Assembly: GCF_017565765.1 (NCBI RefSeq)
Contig: NZ_JAGDYP010000005.1
Span: 62,001 to 126,000, forward strand
Length of the DNA stretch: 64,000 nucleotides
Source of the DNA: Capnocytophaga bilenii
Lineage (GTDB): Bacteria; Bacteroidota; Bacteroidia; Flavobacteriales; Flavobacteriaceae
Direction of reading: 5' to 3'
The notes under the pieces are model-generated. The model did not search any database. It was not told where the DNA came from and worked only from the letters and a program-made list of their open reading frames with translations. Each line of letters begins with the position of its first letter. Position 1 is the stretch's first letter. A program made the position numbers and the translations under genes. Positions 18,272 through 28,132 of the stretch are shown here, one piece after another.

Positions 18272-20821
18272 TTAAATAAATACACTTTCTCTTGCCTTCA
18301 CCATTAAGTTTTCTCCCTTATCATCTACATCGATTTCTATATTATCTCCCTCGTGCAATAGGTTTGATACAATTTCTTCTGCCAATATATCTTCTATATA
18401 CTTCTGTATAGCACGTTTTAGTGGACGTGCTCCATATTGTTTATCATAACCTTTATCGGCTATGAAAGTCTTGGCTTTTTCAGTAAGTTGTATCGTATAG
18501 CCTAAATCATTTACTCGCGTGTAGAGTTTTGATAACTCTATATCTATAATCTTAAAGATATCTTCCTTGCTAAGAGCTTTGAAAGTAATGATATCATCTA
18601 TACGGTTTAGAAACTCTGGAGCAAATACCTTTTTTAAAGCGTTTTCTACTATAGATTTTTCATTCTTTTCAGTTTGAGCTAAGCGTGCCGAAGTACCAAA
18701 GCCTACTCCTTGTCCGAACTCTTTCACTTGGCGAGCTCCTATATTGGAAGTCATTATGATGATAGTATTTCTAAAATCAATTTTTCTGCCTAAGCTATCT
18801 GTTAGGAAACCATCGTCTAAGACTTGCAAGAGCATATTAAAAATATCGGGATGAGCTTTTTCAATTTCATCGAGTAATACTACTGAATAAGGCTTACGAC
18901 GTACTTTTTCGGTAAGTTGTCCTCCTTCTTCATAGCCCACATAACCAGGAGGTGCTCCTATGAGGCGAGTTGTAGAGAATTTCTCCATATACTCACTCAT
19001 ATCAATACGTACCATAGCATTTTCGGAGTCGAACAATTCACGAGAAAGTACTTTTGCTAATTGGGTTTTCCCTACTCCCGTTTGTCCTAAGAAAATAAAT
19101 GAGCCTATAGGTTTGTTAGGATCTTTAAGCCCTGTACGATTACGCTTAATTGCTTTTACAACCTTTTCTACTGCCTCATCTTGCCCGATGATTTTAGATT
19201 TCATCTGTTCGGAGAGGTTTGCTAATTTGCTCATTTCAGTTTGAGCAATACGGTTTACAGGGATACCACTCATCATAGAAACTACATCGGCTATATGGTC
19301 TTCAGTAACTACATCGCGGTGCAATTTAGCATCTTCAGTCCATTGGCGCGTAAGCTCCATTAATGACATTTCTATTTTCTTTTCCTCATTTTTTAGATTT
19401 GCAGCTTCCTCAAAATGATGCCGTGAAACAGCAACGTTCTTAGCACGAGTAGCTTTTTCTAATTTTTCTTCAACTTCAAGGATATAGTTTGGAACTTTAA
19501 ACTCGGTAATATGAATACGAGATCCTGCTTCATCAAGGGCATCAATAGCTTTATCGGGTAAGTATCTATCTGTAAGATACCTATTTGTGAGTTTTACACA
19601 AGCTTCTATAGCCTCATCGCTGTAAATCACGTTGTGATATTCTTCGTATTTAGCCTTGATATTTCGCAATATCTGTATTGTTTCATCTACATTGGTAGGT
19701 TCTACGATTATCTTCTGAAAGCGGCGTTCTAAAGCACCGTCTTTTTCAATAGATTGTCTGTATTCATCAAGGGTAGTTGCCCCGATACATTGTATTTCGC
19801 CTCGTGCTAAAGCAGGTTTAAACATATTGGAAGCATCTAAGCTTCCTGTACCACCACCTGCACCCACAAGTGTATGAATTTCATCAATAAAAAGAATAAT
19901 ATCTCTATTCTTTTCAAGCTCATTCATTATAGCTTTAAGGCGTTCTTCAAACTGACCTCGGTATTTAGTACCAGCCACTAAAGAAGCCAAATCAAGAGTT
20001 ACTACGCGTTTGTTGTATAGCACACGTGCTACTTTGCGTTGTACGATACGCAAAGCAAGACCTTCGGCAATGGCACTTTTACCCACACCAGGTTCTCCTA
20101 TGAGTAAGGGGTTGTTTTTCTTTCGCCTACCTAATATTTGCGATACACGTTCTATTTCTTTTTCGCGTCCTACTACAGGGTCTAGCAAACCTTGTTCGGC
20201 AAGGGTGGTTAAATCTCTACCAAAATTATCTAATACTGTTAGTTTGCGAGGCTGGCCTCCCATTTGGTTGGGAGATTGTGGCACGCGGGGTATACGCCCT
20301 TCGTGTGGCAATCGGTAATTGCGGTCGTACTCATCAGGGGGGGCTACGCTATTTGTGGTGGTAGTAGCAGTATCGGCGAGCTGACTTTCAGCTTCTGTAT
20401 GATACTTATCACGTGCCATTGCATATGTAATTCCTAATTTGTGGAATATTTTGGTAGTAGGATCGTTGTCATTACGTAATATACTAAGCAAAAGGTGTGC
20501 CGAATTAACATAAGGAGAGTGAGCACGCTTAGCCTCTAAATATGTAGATTGCATAGCGCGTTCTGCCTGTACTGTAAAGTGTATAGCATTAAAGTTTGGT
20601 GGATTAAGTCCTCGAGAAGAAGTAAGAGTATGAATTTGTTGGCGTAACCTTTCCATATCTATTCTTAAATCCTGCAATAGCTCGATAGCACTTCCTTGCC
20701 CTTCTTGTATGATAGCCAATACAAAGTGTTCGGTACCGACAGTAGATTGTCCTAACCGAATAGCTTCCTCTTTGCTATAATTAAAGATTCTTTTAACTCT
20801 CTCTGAAAAGTTATCACTCAT
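18272..20821 (-). CDS. clpC: ATP-dependent Clp protease ATPase subunit ClpC
   Basis: 849-aa Hsp100 unfoldase. The N domain (two Clp_N repeats, 1-150) is followed by AAA1 with GEPGVGKS and [13 protein letters not shown], a short UVR-type middle region ([15 protein letters not shown]), and AAA2 with [21 protein letters not shown] and sensor [12 protein letters not shown]. It feeds substrates to ClpP or acts as a disaggregase. It leads the clpC-nlpC-comEC operon from its own promoter. Full length, no irregularities. Confidence 0.96.
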   Translation of the reverse strand: MSDNFSERVKRIFNYSKEEAIRLGQSTVGTEHFVLAIIQEGQGSAIELLQDLRIDMERLRQQIHTLTSSRGLNPPNFNAIHFTVQAERAMQSTYLEAKRAHSPYVNSAHLLLSILRNDNDPTTKIFHKLGITYAMARDKYHTEAESQLADTATTTTNSVAPPDEYDRNYRLPHEGRIPRVPQSPNQMGGQPRKLTVLDNFGRDLTTLAEQGLLDPVVGREKEIERVSQILGRRKKNNPLLIGEPGVGKSAIAEGLALRIVQRKVARVLYNKRVVTLDLASLVAGTKYRGQFEERLKAIMNELEKNRDIILFIDEIHTLVGAGGGTGSLDASNMFKPALARGEIQCIGATTLDEYRQSIEKDGALERRFQKIIVEPTNVDETIQILRNIKAKYEEYHNVIYSDEAIEACVKLTNRYLTDRYLPDKAIDALDEAGSRIHITEFKVPNYILEVEEKLEKATRAKNVAVSRHHFEEAANLKNEEKKIEMSLMELTRQWTEDAKLHRDVVTEDHIADVVSMMSGIPVNRIAQTEMSKLANLSEQMKSKIIGQDEAVEKVVKAIKRNRTGLKDPNKPIGSFIFLGQTGVGKTQLAKVLSRELFDSENAMVRIDMSEYMEKFSTTRLIGAPPGYVGYEEGGQLTEKVRRKPYSVVLLDEIEKAHPDIFNMLLQVLDDGFLTDSLGRKIDFRNTIIIMTSNIGARQVKEFGQGVGFGTSARLAQTEKNEKSIVENALKKVFAPEFLNRIDDIITFKALSKEDIFKIIDIELSKLYTRVNDLGYTIQLTEKAKTFIADKGYDKQYGARPLKRAIQKYIEDILAEEIVSNLLHEGDNIEIDVDDKGENLMVKARESVFI

Positions 20822-20952
20822 AGTTCAGTAATTCGTCCTTTTTTATTTGTTTTTGTATTAAGTTTTTTAGTGTGTATGTAAGGGGAACCTAAGGGAAACC
20901 TAAGAGCAAAGTCTGCTATAAGTATAGGCTCAATAGGTCGTTGGAATTTGTG

Positions 20953-20984
20953 CAAAGGTAGTAAAAAAAATAATACAATAGAAA
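20953..20984 (-). promoter_or_regulatory. Promoter of clpC
   Basis: Minus strand TTTC (20981-20984), 20-bp spacer, TACCTTTG (20953-20960) followed by CA. It leaves a leader of about 125 nt before the ATG at 20821. No CtsR- or CIRCE-like operator was recognised. Confidence 0.6.
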
Positions 20985-21022
20985 TGTTTAAAACAAAATA
21001 TTTTTCAACAATCAGAAAATGA

Positions 21023-22444
21023 CTAACAATCAGCGATGTTTACAGCTACGGCTAATCCACCTTCAGAAGTTTCTTTGTACTTGGAATTCATATCTTTTGC
21101 GGTTTGCCACATAGTGTCGATGACCTTATCTAAGGGCACTTTAACATTTTTAGGGTCGGTTTCAAGGGCGAGTTCGGCTGCGTTGATAGCTTTGATAGCA
21201 CCCATTGCATTGCGTTCTATACAAGGGATTTGTACGAGACCTCCGATAGGATCGCAGGTGAGCCCAAGATGATGTTCCATAGCTATTTCGGCAGCGATAA
21301 GCGCTTGCTCGGCTGTACCTCCTAAAAGCTCACAAAGAGCCCCTGCTGCCATAGCTGAAGAAACTCCAATTTCGGCTTGGCACCCTCCCATAGCAGCTGA
21401 GATGGTAGCTCCTTTTTTAAACAAGCTGCCAATCTCGCCAGCTACTAATAAAAACTGTATAATTTCGGCATCGCCAGCCTCTTGATTTTCTATGGTGAGG
21501 TAATAAAGCAGTACGGCAGGTATTACCCCTGCGCTACCATTGGTAGGAGCGGTTACTACACGCCCAAGAGAAGCATTTACTTCATTGATTGCCAATGAAA
21601 AACAACTTACCCATTTAAGTATTTCTCTAAATTTTATATCTGTTTTTTTGATGGCATTAAGCCAGTTTTTAGGGCTGTCATAGGTTACTACCCCTATCAA
21701 ATTTTTGTGAATATTATAAGCCCTTCGGCGCACGTGTAGCCCCCCTGGTAGTACCCCTTCGGTATGGCAGCCTATGTAAGTACATTCCAGCATTGTATTC
21801 CAAATGCGCATCAGTTGGTGGTGTATTTCTTCCTCACTACGCAATACTTTTTCATTTTCATAGACAATTTGTGATATTTTTTTATCTTGGTTGTTGCAAT
21901 GTTCTAATAATTCTTTGGCATTATCGGTAGGGAAGGGGAAAAGCACATCTTTTACATTATCGGTAGTAATTCTTTCTTGTTCTTCTTTTACAATAAAACC
22001 ACCTCCTACGGAATAGAACGTAGAGGTATAACTAAAGTCATCGCCTTGCGCTGTAAAAGAGAGACCATTGGCGTGGAAAGGCAAGAAGTTACGATTAAAG
22101 ACGATATCTTCTTTGGGATTAAATTTAATCATATGTTCATTGCCTAAATAAAGTTCTTGGTTATTGGTAATAGCTGTAATGATAACATCTAAACTTTCAA
22201 TAGGTACATATTCGGGGTCGGCACCACTGAGTCCGAGCATTGTAGCAAGGTCGGTAGCATGTCCTTTACCTGTGAGAGAAAGAGAGCCGTAGAGGTCTAC
22301 ACGCAAGTGATTGGTTTTGAGCAAGTAGTTATGAGTTCTTAATTCTTTAAGGAAAGCTTCGGCAGCCCGCCAAGGACCAAGAGTATGTGAACTTGAAGGA
22401 CCTACGCCTATTTTTAGCATATCGAAAACACTTATTTGTTCCAT
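21023..22444 (-). CDS. sdaA: L-serine ammonia-lyase, iron-sulfur type
   Basis: 473-aa single-chain enzyme converting L-serine to pyruvate and ammonia. The N-terminal beta domain starts with [16 protein letters not shown]. The C-terminal alpha domain carries the cluster cysteines in [33 protein letters not shown] and the tail ADC. Length and order match the one-subunit SdaA type. It supports amino-acid fermentation together with pta-ackA. A TACCTTTG -7 box lies on the minus strand at 22477-22484; no good -33 box was found. Confidence 0.95.
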   Translation of the reverse strand: MEQISVFDMLKIGVGPSSSHTLGPWRAAEAFLKELRTHNYLLKTNHLRVDLYGSLSLTGKGHATDLATMLGLSGADPEYVPIESLDVIITAITNNQELYLGNEHMIKFNPKEDIVFNRNFLPFHANGLSFTAQGDDFSYTSTFYSVGGGFIVKEEQERITTDNVKDVLFPFPTDNAKELLEHCNNQDKKISQIVYENEKVLRSEEEIHHQLMRIWNTMLECTYIGCHTEGVLPGGLHVRRRAYNIHKNLIGVVTYDSPKNWLNAIKKTDIKFREILKWVSCFSLAINEVNASLGRVVTAPTNGSAGVIPAVLLYYLTIENQEAGDAEIIQFLLVAGEIGSLFKKGATISAAMGGCQAEIGVSSAMAAGALCELLGGTAEQALIAAEIAMEHHLGLTCDPIGGLVQIPCIERNAMGAIKAINAAELALETDPKNVKVPLDKVIDTMWQTAKDMNSKYKETSEGGLAVAVNIADC

Positions 22445-22511
22445 ATAATTTTTATAGTTTTATCTTTTTCGGGGGGCAAAGGTACAAAATAATGATTAAA
22501 CTGAAAAATAC

Positions 22512-22762
22512 TGATTATCAATATATTTAATTTTGAATTTTGAATTTTGAATTAAAAGGGTAACTGAAAAGTTTTATGAATAAAAAGGATTGATTATCTG
22601 TATATTTAATTTTGAATTTTGAATTCTGAATTTTGAATTAAAAGAGTAACTGAAAAGTTTTATGAATAAAAAGGATTGATTATCAATATATTTAATTTTG
22701 AATTCTGAATTTTGAATTTTGAATTAAAAGGGTAACAGAAAAGTTTTATGAATAAAAAGGAT
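22512..22762. repeat. Three tandem 79/86/86-bp repeats with a 7-bp microsatellite
   Basis: Units 22512-22590, 22591-22676 and 22677-22762 each start TGATTAT and end AAAAAGGAT, and differ at only a few positions. Inside each is a run of the heptamer TTTTGAA/TTCTGAA: three copies in the first unit and four in the others, which accounts for the 7-bp length difference. Together with the inverted repeat downstream it fills most of the 855-bp non-coding stretch 22445-23299, between sdaA and the Sel1 gene. No ORF or RNA gene is visible there; the rest (22815-23170) shows nothing else I can name. Confidence 0.9.
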
Positions 22763-22779
22763 TGATTATCAGTTTATAA

Positions 22780-22810
22780 ACTTTGACAAACTCTTAAAGT
22801 TTGTCAAAGT
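22780..22810. repeat. Perfect 13-bp inverted repeat
   Basis: ACTTTGACAAACT (22780-22792), 5-nt loop CTTAA, AGTTTGTCAAAGT (22798-22810). It begins 17 bp after the last tandem unit. No T-run follows, so it is a weak terminator candidate at best; it may be an operator or a mobile-element remnant. Confidence 0.75.
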
Positions 22811-23172
22811 GTGTCGTAATCGTGCTTTTAAAACTTTTCGGACAACCTCTGTGTGGTGTGTAACTGAGTTTGCAAACTTTTGACGAATTCAGGTGACAGT
22901 GTAAAACCGTTATAGGATAAGGGATTGCAGAGGGTGTAATGGCAGATTTTGCAAATTAATAATTAAAAAAAGAGCAATAATAATGTCTGATTATGTATAT
23001 ATTTTGGCAAAATATGCTATTTGTGATAGGGGAAAAAGTCGTAATTTTGCAGCGAAAAAAAAAAGGAGAAAAAATAATAATTCTCAAATTTAGTGTAATA
23101 AAATTTTAATTGATTGATTGGGTAGTAATTTATAAAAAAAAATATGCTTTGAATAAAAAAAAATTATTATCT

Positions 23173-23204
23173 ATTGTATGTTTCGTCAAAATGTTTTATT
23201 TTTG
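23173..23204 (+). promoter_or_regulatory. Promoter of the Sel1/SrfB-SrfC operon
   Basis: ATTG (23173-23176), 20-bp spacer, TATTTTTG (23197-23204) followed by CC. It is the only good -33/-7 pair I saw between the repeats and the first gene, with a predicted leader near 90 nt. No further promoter was seen in the gene-dense run to 39079. Confidence 0.7.
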
Positions 23205-23299
23205 CCGCATTAAAATAGATTATAAGACTTTTATAGCAACATATTATATTGTTTTTAATGCTACTATCTCATTAATAATACTAATTAGAAAACAATACT

Positions 23300-24088
23300 A
23301 TGAAAAAAATTACATTGCTATTTTGCTTTTTGTTATGTATCAGAAGTTATACGCAAAATGCTGATATAAAAACACTTATAGCAAAGGCAAGCAAAGGGGA
23401 TATCGAAGCTCAAGCTTATTTAGCACTGTGCTATGAGAAGGGGACGGGGGTAGCTCAATCATATCAAAAAGCGGCTATGTGGTACGAAAGTGCTGCTAAC
23501 AAAGGGCACGCTAAAGCTCAAACTAAATTAGGACTACTGATTTACAAAGGGCAAGGGGTACCTCAATCATACAAAAAAGCTGCTGAATGGTTTGAACGGG
23601 CTGCTAACCAAGGATATGCTGAAGGACAGACGAAAATAGGGATTTGCTATTACAAGGGGCAAGGCGTAGCGCAATCGGATGTAGTAGCGGTGGAATGGTG
23701 GCAAAAAGCTGCTGAGCAAAATTATGGTGAAGCGCAAAGCTTGTTGGGCTATGCTTTCTTGAAGGGACAAGGCGTAGGACAGTCTGACGAGGAAGCGGTT
23801 GCTTGGTTTGAACTTGCCGCACAGCAAGGAGACATTGATGCCCAACGCGACTTGGGTAATTGTTATTTTCAAGGGAAAGGCGTAGACCAATCGTACGAAA
23901 AGGCGATAGGGTGGTATGAGCGTGCGGCACAGCAAGGAGACAAAGAAGCGCAAATGCTCTTGGGATTGTGCTACGAACAAGGTAAAGGTACCGATAGATC
24001 ACAAGCTAAGGCTATTTTTTGGATAGAAAAGTCGTGTAAGAATTATAATACACGTGCTTGTGAGTACTTAAAAAAGTTTAATAGATAA
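23300..24088 (+). CDS. Secreted Sel1-repeat protein
   Basis: 262-aa protein with a cleavable signal peptide (MKKITLLFCFLLCIRSYTQ) and six 36-residue Sel1-type TPR-like repeats from residue 37 to about 252 (pattern AQ-LG--Y-KG-GV-QS---A--W---AA-QG). Sel1 solenoids are protein-protein scaffolds, often in envelope signalling or secretion. It is first after the promoter and 15 bp before the DUF805-LRR gene, so it is very likely part of the same operon. The function within the complex is unknown; a periplasmic adaptor is my guess. Confidence 0.85.
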   Translation: MKKITLLFCFLLCIRSYTQNADIKTLIAKASKGDIEAQAYLALCYEKGTGVAQSYQKAAMWYESAANKGHAKAQTKLGLLIYKGQGVPQSYKKAAEWFERAANQGYAEGQTKIGICYYKGQGVAQSDVVAVEWWQKAAEQNYGEAQSLLGYAFLKGQGVGQSDEEAVAWFELAAQQGDIDAQRDLGNCYFQGKGVDQSYEKAIGWYERAAQQGDKEAQMLLGLCYEQGKGTDRSQAKAIFWIEKSCKNYNTRACEYLKKFNR

Positions 24089-24103
24089 TCTTGATGTTAA
24101 ATT

Positions 24104-25075
24104 ATGAATTTATTTTCTACTAAAGGTCGTTTAAGGAGGTCTCATTATTTGTTGTGCTGGGTATTGACTTATATTTGTTATCAAATAGGTAATTATATCT
24201 TAGATTTTTTTATTACAGATTTTGTTGGATTATTTCAGCAAGGAATAGGGACGACTGCTGCTGTTTTTGTATTCTTGCAAGGAATATGGACTGTTGCTGT
24301 TTTTGTATTCTTTATGATACAATCGGTGCGCCGTGCCCACGATATAGGTATAACAGGCTGGGTAACTATTATTCCTATCTTTAATCCTTTTATACTTACG
24401 CTTATTGACGGCACTAGAGGGGATAACAAATACGGCAAAGACCCTAAAAGTAGAGCAAACTTATTTGAAACTTTCAACACTACTATAGAAGCTACAACGA
24501 TAGAAACTACTCCCGATGAAACAACCACTGAAAAAACTACAAAAAGTACAAATTATACTACCAATCCTGAACAACAATCACAATATGTGAAAGATGAAGA
24601 TGCACCACCTCCTGCAACTACAACTACCGCTAAGGCTATTCCTGCTAACTATTACATACTGAGTAGTGATGGAAAAACGCTAATGAAATGGTTTGATAAC
24701 CAATCTAAAATGATAAAGATGAACAATGATCCTGTGCTTAAAAGCGTTACTACAATAGGCAAGGATGTGTTTTACGATTGTGATAATATTGTGCAAATTA
24801 CACTTCCTGAAGGGCTGACTACTATTCAGAAATACGCTTTTGATGGTTGCAGCAGCTTACAAACAATATTTTTCCCGAGTAAAGTAGCATTTGTAGGTGA
24901 AAACTTATTTGGCCAAGATTGTCCTGCAACGCTTACTTTTGAGGGAAGTGTTCCGCCGGTATTGGAGGGTGATTTTGCTTACAATGAGCAAGCACTTCAG
25001 GCTATTTACGTACCTTCTGGAGCTGCCAATACTTACCGACAACAATGGCCAAAATATGCAAAACTAATAATATAA
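24104..25075 (+). CDS. DUF805 membrane domain fused to BspA-type leucine-rich repeats
   Basis: 323-aa chimeric protein. Residues 1-120 form a DUF805 domain with several TM helices and the family motif RRAHDIGITGW. Then comes a Thr/Glu-rich linker (about 125-175), then a soluble C-terminal part with LRR_5/BspA repeats (TTIGKDVFYDCDNIVQITLP, TTIQKYAFDGCSSLQ). LRR_5 repeats usually lie outside the cell and bind proteins. It is 15 bp after the Sel1 gene and 22 bp before the SrfB-like gene. The fusion is unusual and its role is not known. Confidence 0.8.
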   Translation: MNLFSTKGRLRRSHYLLCWVLTYICYQIGNYILDFFITDFVGLFQQGIGTTAAVFVFLQGIWTVAVFVFFMIQSVRRAHDIGITGWVTIIPIFNPFILTLIDGTRGDNKYGKDPKSRANLFETFNTTIEATTIETTPDETTTEKTTKSTNYTTNPEQQSQYVKDEDAPPPATTTTAKAIPANYYILSSDGKTLMKWFDNQSKMIKMNNDPVLKSVTTIGKDVFYDCDNIVQITLPEGLTTIQKYAFDGCSSLQTIFFPSKVAFVGENLFGQDCPATLTFEGSVPPVLEGDFAYNEQALQAIYVPSGAANTYRQQWPKYAKLII

Positions 25076-25097
25076 ACAAGACTATAACTAATGCACA

Positions 25098-28000
25098 ATG
25101 AAAAGGATTTCTTTGATAGCCAATTCGGGCATACAATATATAAAGTTTAAAACTGAGATAGACAAGGATTTCGGGAAGAAGCCAGAAAATAAAATTTATT
25201 ACCACGAGCCTTTTGATAACAATACAAATGAGTTTGTGCTTGACCCTTTGTTTAAGTATACTAAACAAGGGGATACTGTTTTTTATAGGTGGCAGCAACT
25301 TTATGAAGGAGACTACTTTGTAAATGGGCGAATAAAAGAAGATATGGACTTATCAAATCTTCAGCCTGTATTGGTAGCTGAAGAGGAGGGCAATTTATTA
25401 AAAGCCTTAAAAGCTTTCCAACGTAAATGGATACCACTACCTTATTTTAAAGATAATTCTATCAATAAAGATGTGCTTTACCCCACTGATTGGGTACGGG
25501 TGTTTATAGATTGTGATGATGAACTTACAAATGCTAAAGTAATTATTGCTGTAGACACTTTATTAGCACAGAATGAATACGATAAAACAGGTCCGCAACT
25601 GAGTTTAAACATTGAGGAAAACGTGTTTAAATTGGAACAATCTACACTGAATATAGCTAATGTACTCTGCGACCCTCAATTTGCTTCGGCTTGGATAAAC
25701 GACTATCTATCGGATGTATATTACGGCAAAAATGAAGACCTTCGTTACGAAAAGCCTTACAAACAATATATTGCTAAATACCTGCTCTTTGTGAAATGGT
25801 TGGGCAGCCTAATGAATATGCCTGAAATACAACTATTTACTGATAGGACAAAGAAGAAAGAGGTAGATTTGGTAATAGATGTGGGTAACTCGGCTACTTG
25901 TGCGTTGCTTTTTGAGAATAAAGACGACAACACTTTTGATTTTGAAAGTGTAAAAAAGCTTATTATTCAAGATTATACAGAGCCCGACAAACAGTATGAC
26001 GAGCCTTTCCCTATGAATATTATTTTTTCGGAATCTAAATTTGGGGACATTAACGATACATCTGATAATAAAAAGTTTACTGTACCCAGCTTGGTACGAA
26101 TAGGCTGGGAGGCGGAACATCTAATAAATGCCACCGTAACCGATTTAAGCTTAGGATACGAATTAAAAACGCATAATTCGAGCCCTAAACGCTATTTGTG
26201 GGACGATAGCCCTTCGGAAAGGGAATGGGAATTTAACCCTAAAGATTATAAAAACATCAAAAAGGTATATCTGAATGGGATTACCAATCAGCTAAAAACA
26301 GACGGAGAGCTGGTAAGGGCAAATGATATGTTTATGTCTAAACCATTATTCTCACGTAAATCACTAATGAAATTTGTGTTTTTAGAGATATTGGTACACG
26401 CCTATGCACAGATAAACTCATTTGAATTTAGAGAAGAACACGGACAAATGATGCGTCCGCGCTCATTAAAACGTATTACTATATCGTGCCCTACGGCAAT
26501 GATACAAGCTGAACAGGTGGCATTGCGCCAAGCTGCTGAGGAGGCTTGCGAATTGCTAAAAAATTACGCCAACTATTATTTTGACGAAGATTATAGGGAA
26601 TATTGGTTTGAAAAGCCAGAAATTATTCCTTCTACCAACGATATTAAGAAAACGTTATCGCAATTGGAAGATCGTGTGGATTGGAGTTATGACGAGGCGA
26701 GTTGTAGCCAATTTGTTTTCTTATACAGCCTGATAGTAAAGAAACTGAAAGGCAATAACTATGTGATAGACAACTATCTATTTAAAGGGAAAAATACGCT
26801 AAAAATAGCATCGGTGGATATTGGCGCAGGTACTACTGATATACTTATCAACCAATATCAACTAAAAGAAAATGGTAAAGACAGTGACTTGCTAACGCCT
26901 ACGCCTCTGTTTTGGGATAGCTTTAAATTTGCAGGTGATGATTTGCTAAAGGATTTAATACAAAAGATTATTATTGAGGGCGAAGTGAAAACGGAAGCCG
27001 ATGCGGGCTGTACTGGGGTGATACAAAACCACGGAATAGGGCAGGGTATAAACAATATGTCGGAATTGCTCAATAATTTTTTTGGGGAAGATGCTAACAA
27101 CATCAGTTACAAAGGCAGGGTAATACGACAAGCTTTTGTACAACAAGTGGCAATCCCTATAGCATTAGCTTACTTAAAGAATGCTAATAATACAGATACA
27201 CCTATAGAAACTAAAACTTTTGAAGAGATTATAGGTAGAAAATTTCAAAATACTGAGTTATTAAAGTATTTTGAGCGTCATTTTGGTTTTAGTTTGCTTG
27301 ATTTGCAATGGAAAATAAGTGCAGATAGGGTAAATACGATAGTAAGTTCGGTATTTGATACACTTATAAGGCAAATATGTGTCGTTTTCAATCAATACCA
27401 ATGTGATTTTGTAGTACTTTCGGGCAAGCCAGCTTCATTAAAGAGTTTTGAAGCACTCTTTAGGAAATACCTTACCATATCGCCAAGCTGCCTAATCAAC
27501 TTAAATACCTATTGGATAGGGCGTTGGTATCCTTTTGCTGATGGCAATGGTTTTATAAACGACCCTAAAACGGTGGTGAGTGTAGGGGCTATCGTAGCAT
27601 TAATGGCTGGCAAGCTGTTTAAAATAAGAGATCTAAAAATAGAAACCAAAGAGATTACACAAAAGCTGATTTCTACAGCTGATTATATTGTACGTACTAA
27701 CAACAGTGAGAAAGAGGTAATATTATCGCCGAAAAAGAACGCCAATGAATTGGAAGTAAGTACTTTGCCTTTTCATTTTGGGTATTCTAAGTTTTTATCT
27801 AAAAACTACCCTTATGCCGATTTGTACAGTATCCGCATCAATGAAGAGGAAGTAGCCGCACAAGTACGCCGCAAATATCCTTCACAAACGGAAGATTATA
27901 TACAGCGACAGATAGAGGTGGAGAAGAATGCTATAAGGCAAAATTTACCGCTAAAAATGCAAATAGAACGGGATTATGACGAGAGCAAAGAGGTGATAAT

Positions 28001-28130
28001 AATAGAGAGTGTGGAAGATGCTGAAGGGAATGAGAAATTAAACAAATACTTTAGTATGCACTATCAAACCCTTGAAGATGAGAAAGGTTATTGGTTGGAT
28101 AAGTGTGAGTTTATCTTAAATGTAAAATAG
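25098..28130 (+). CDS. SrfB-like large actin/Hsp70-fold ATPase
   Basis: 1010-aa cytoplasmic protein with the three nucleotide-binding signatures of the actin/Hsp70/sugar-kinase fold: phosphate-1 VIDVGNSATCALL (259-271), phosphate-2 VDIGAGTTD (573-581) and an adenosine-type motif VLSGKPA (around 773-779). About 250 residues precede the ATPase core. Size, core placement and the following SrfC-like gene match the virulence factor SrfB family; this is by memory of the family, not a search. Its partner is almost surely the next gene, 2 bp away. Biochemical function is undetermined even in the best-known SrfB members. Confidence 0.75.
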   Translation: MKRISLIANSGIQYIKFKTEIDKDFGKKPENKIYYHEPFDNNTNEFVLDPLFKYTKQGDTVFYRWQQLYEGDYFVNGRIKEDMDLSNLQPVLVAEEEGNLLKALKAFQRKWIPLPYFKDNSINKDVLYPTDWVRVFIDCDDELTNAKVIIAVDTLLAQNEYDKTGPQLSLNIEENVFKLEQSTLNIANVLCDPQFASAWINDYLSDVYYGKNEDLRYEKPYKQYIAKYLLFVKWLGSLMNMPEIQLFTDRTKKKEVDLVIDVGNSATCALLFENKDDNTFDFESVKKLIIQDYTEPDKQYDEPFPMNIIFSESKFGDINDTSDNKKFTVPSLVRIGWEAEHLINATVTDLSLGYELKTHNSSPKRYLWDDSPSEREWEFNPKDYKNIKKVYLNGITNQLKTDGELVRANDMFMSKPLFSRKSLMKFVFLEILVHAYAQINSFEFREEHGQMMRPRSLKRITISCPTAMIQAEQVALRQAAEEACELLKNYANYYFDEDYREYWFEKPEIIPSTNDIKKTLSQLEDRVDWSYDEASCSQFVFLYSLIVKKLKGNNYVIDNYLFKGKNTLKIASVDIGAGTTDILINQYQLKENGKDSDLLTPTPLFWDSFKFAGDDLLKDLIQKIIIEGEVKTEADAGCTGVIQNHGIGQGINNMSELLNNFFGEDANNISYKGRVIRQAFVQQVAIPIALAYLKNANNTDTPIETKTFEEIIGRKFQNTELLKYFERHFGFSLLDLQWKISADRVNTIVSSVFDTLIRQICVVFNQYQCDFVVLSGKPASLKSFEALFRKYLTISPSCLINLNTYWIGRWYPFADGNGFINDPKTVVSVGAIVALMAGKLFKIRDLKIETKEITQKLISTADYIVRTNNSEKEVILSPKKNANELEVSTLPFHFGYSKFLSKNYPYADLYSIRINEEEVAAQVRRKYPSQTEDYIQRQIEVEKNAIRQNLPLKMQIERDYDESKEVIIIESVEDAEGNEKLNKYFSMHYQTLEDEKGYWLDKCEFILNVK

Positions 28131-28132
28131 TT

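Noticed and set aside
22512..22762. CRISPR array
   Set aside because: The repeats touch each other without unique spacers, units are 79-86 bp, and no cas gene is near.
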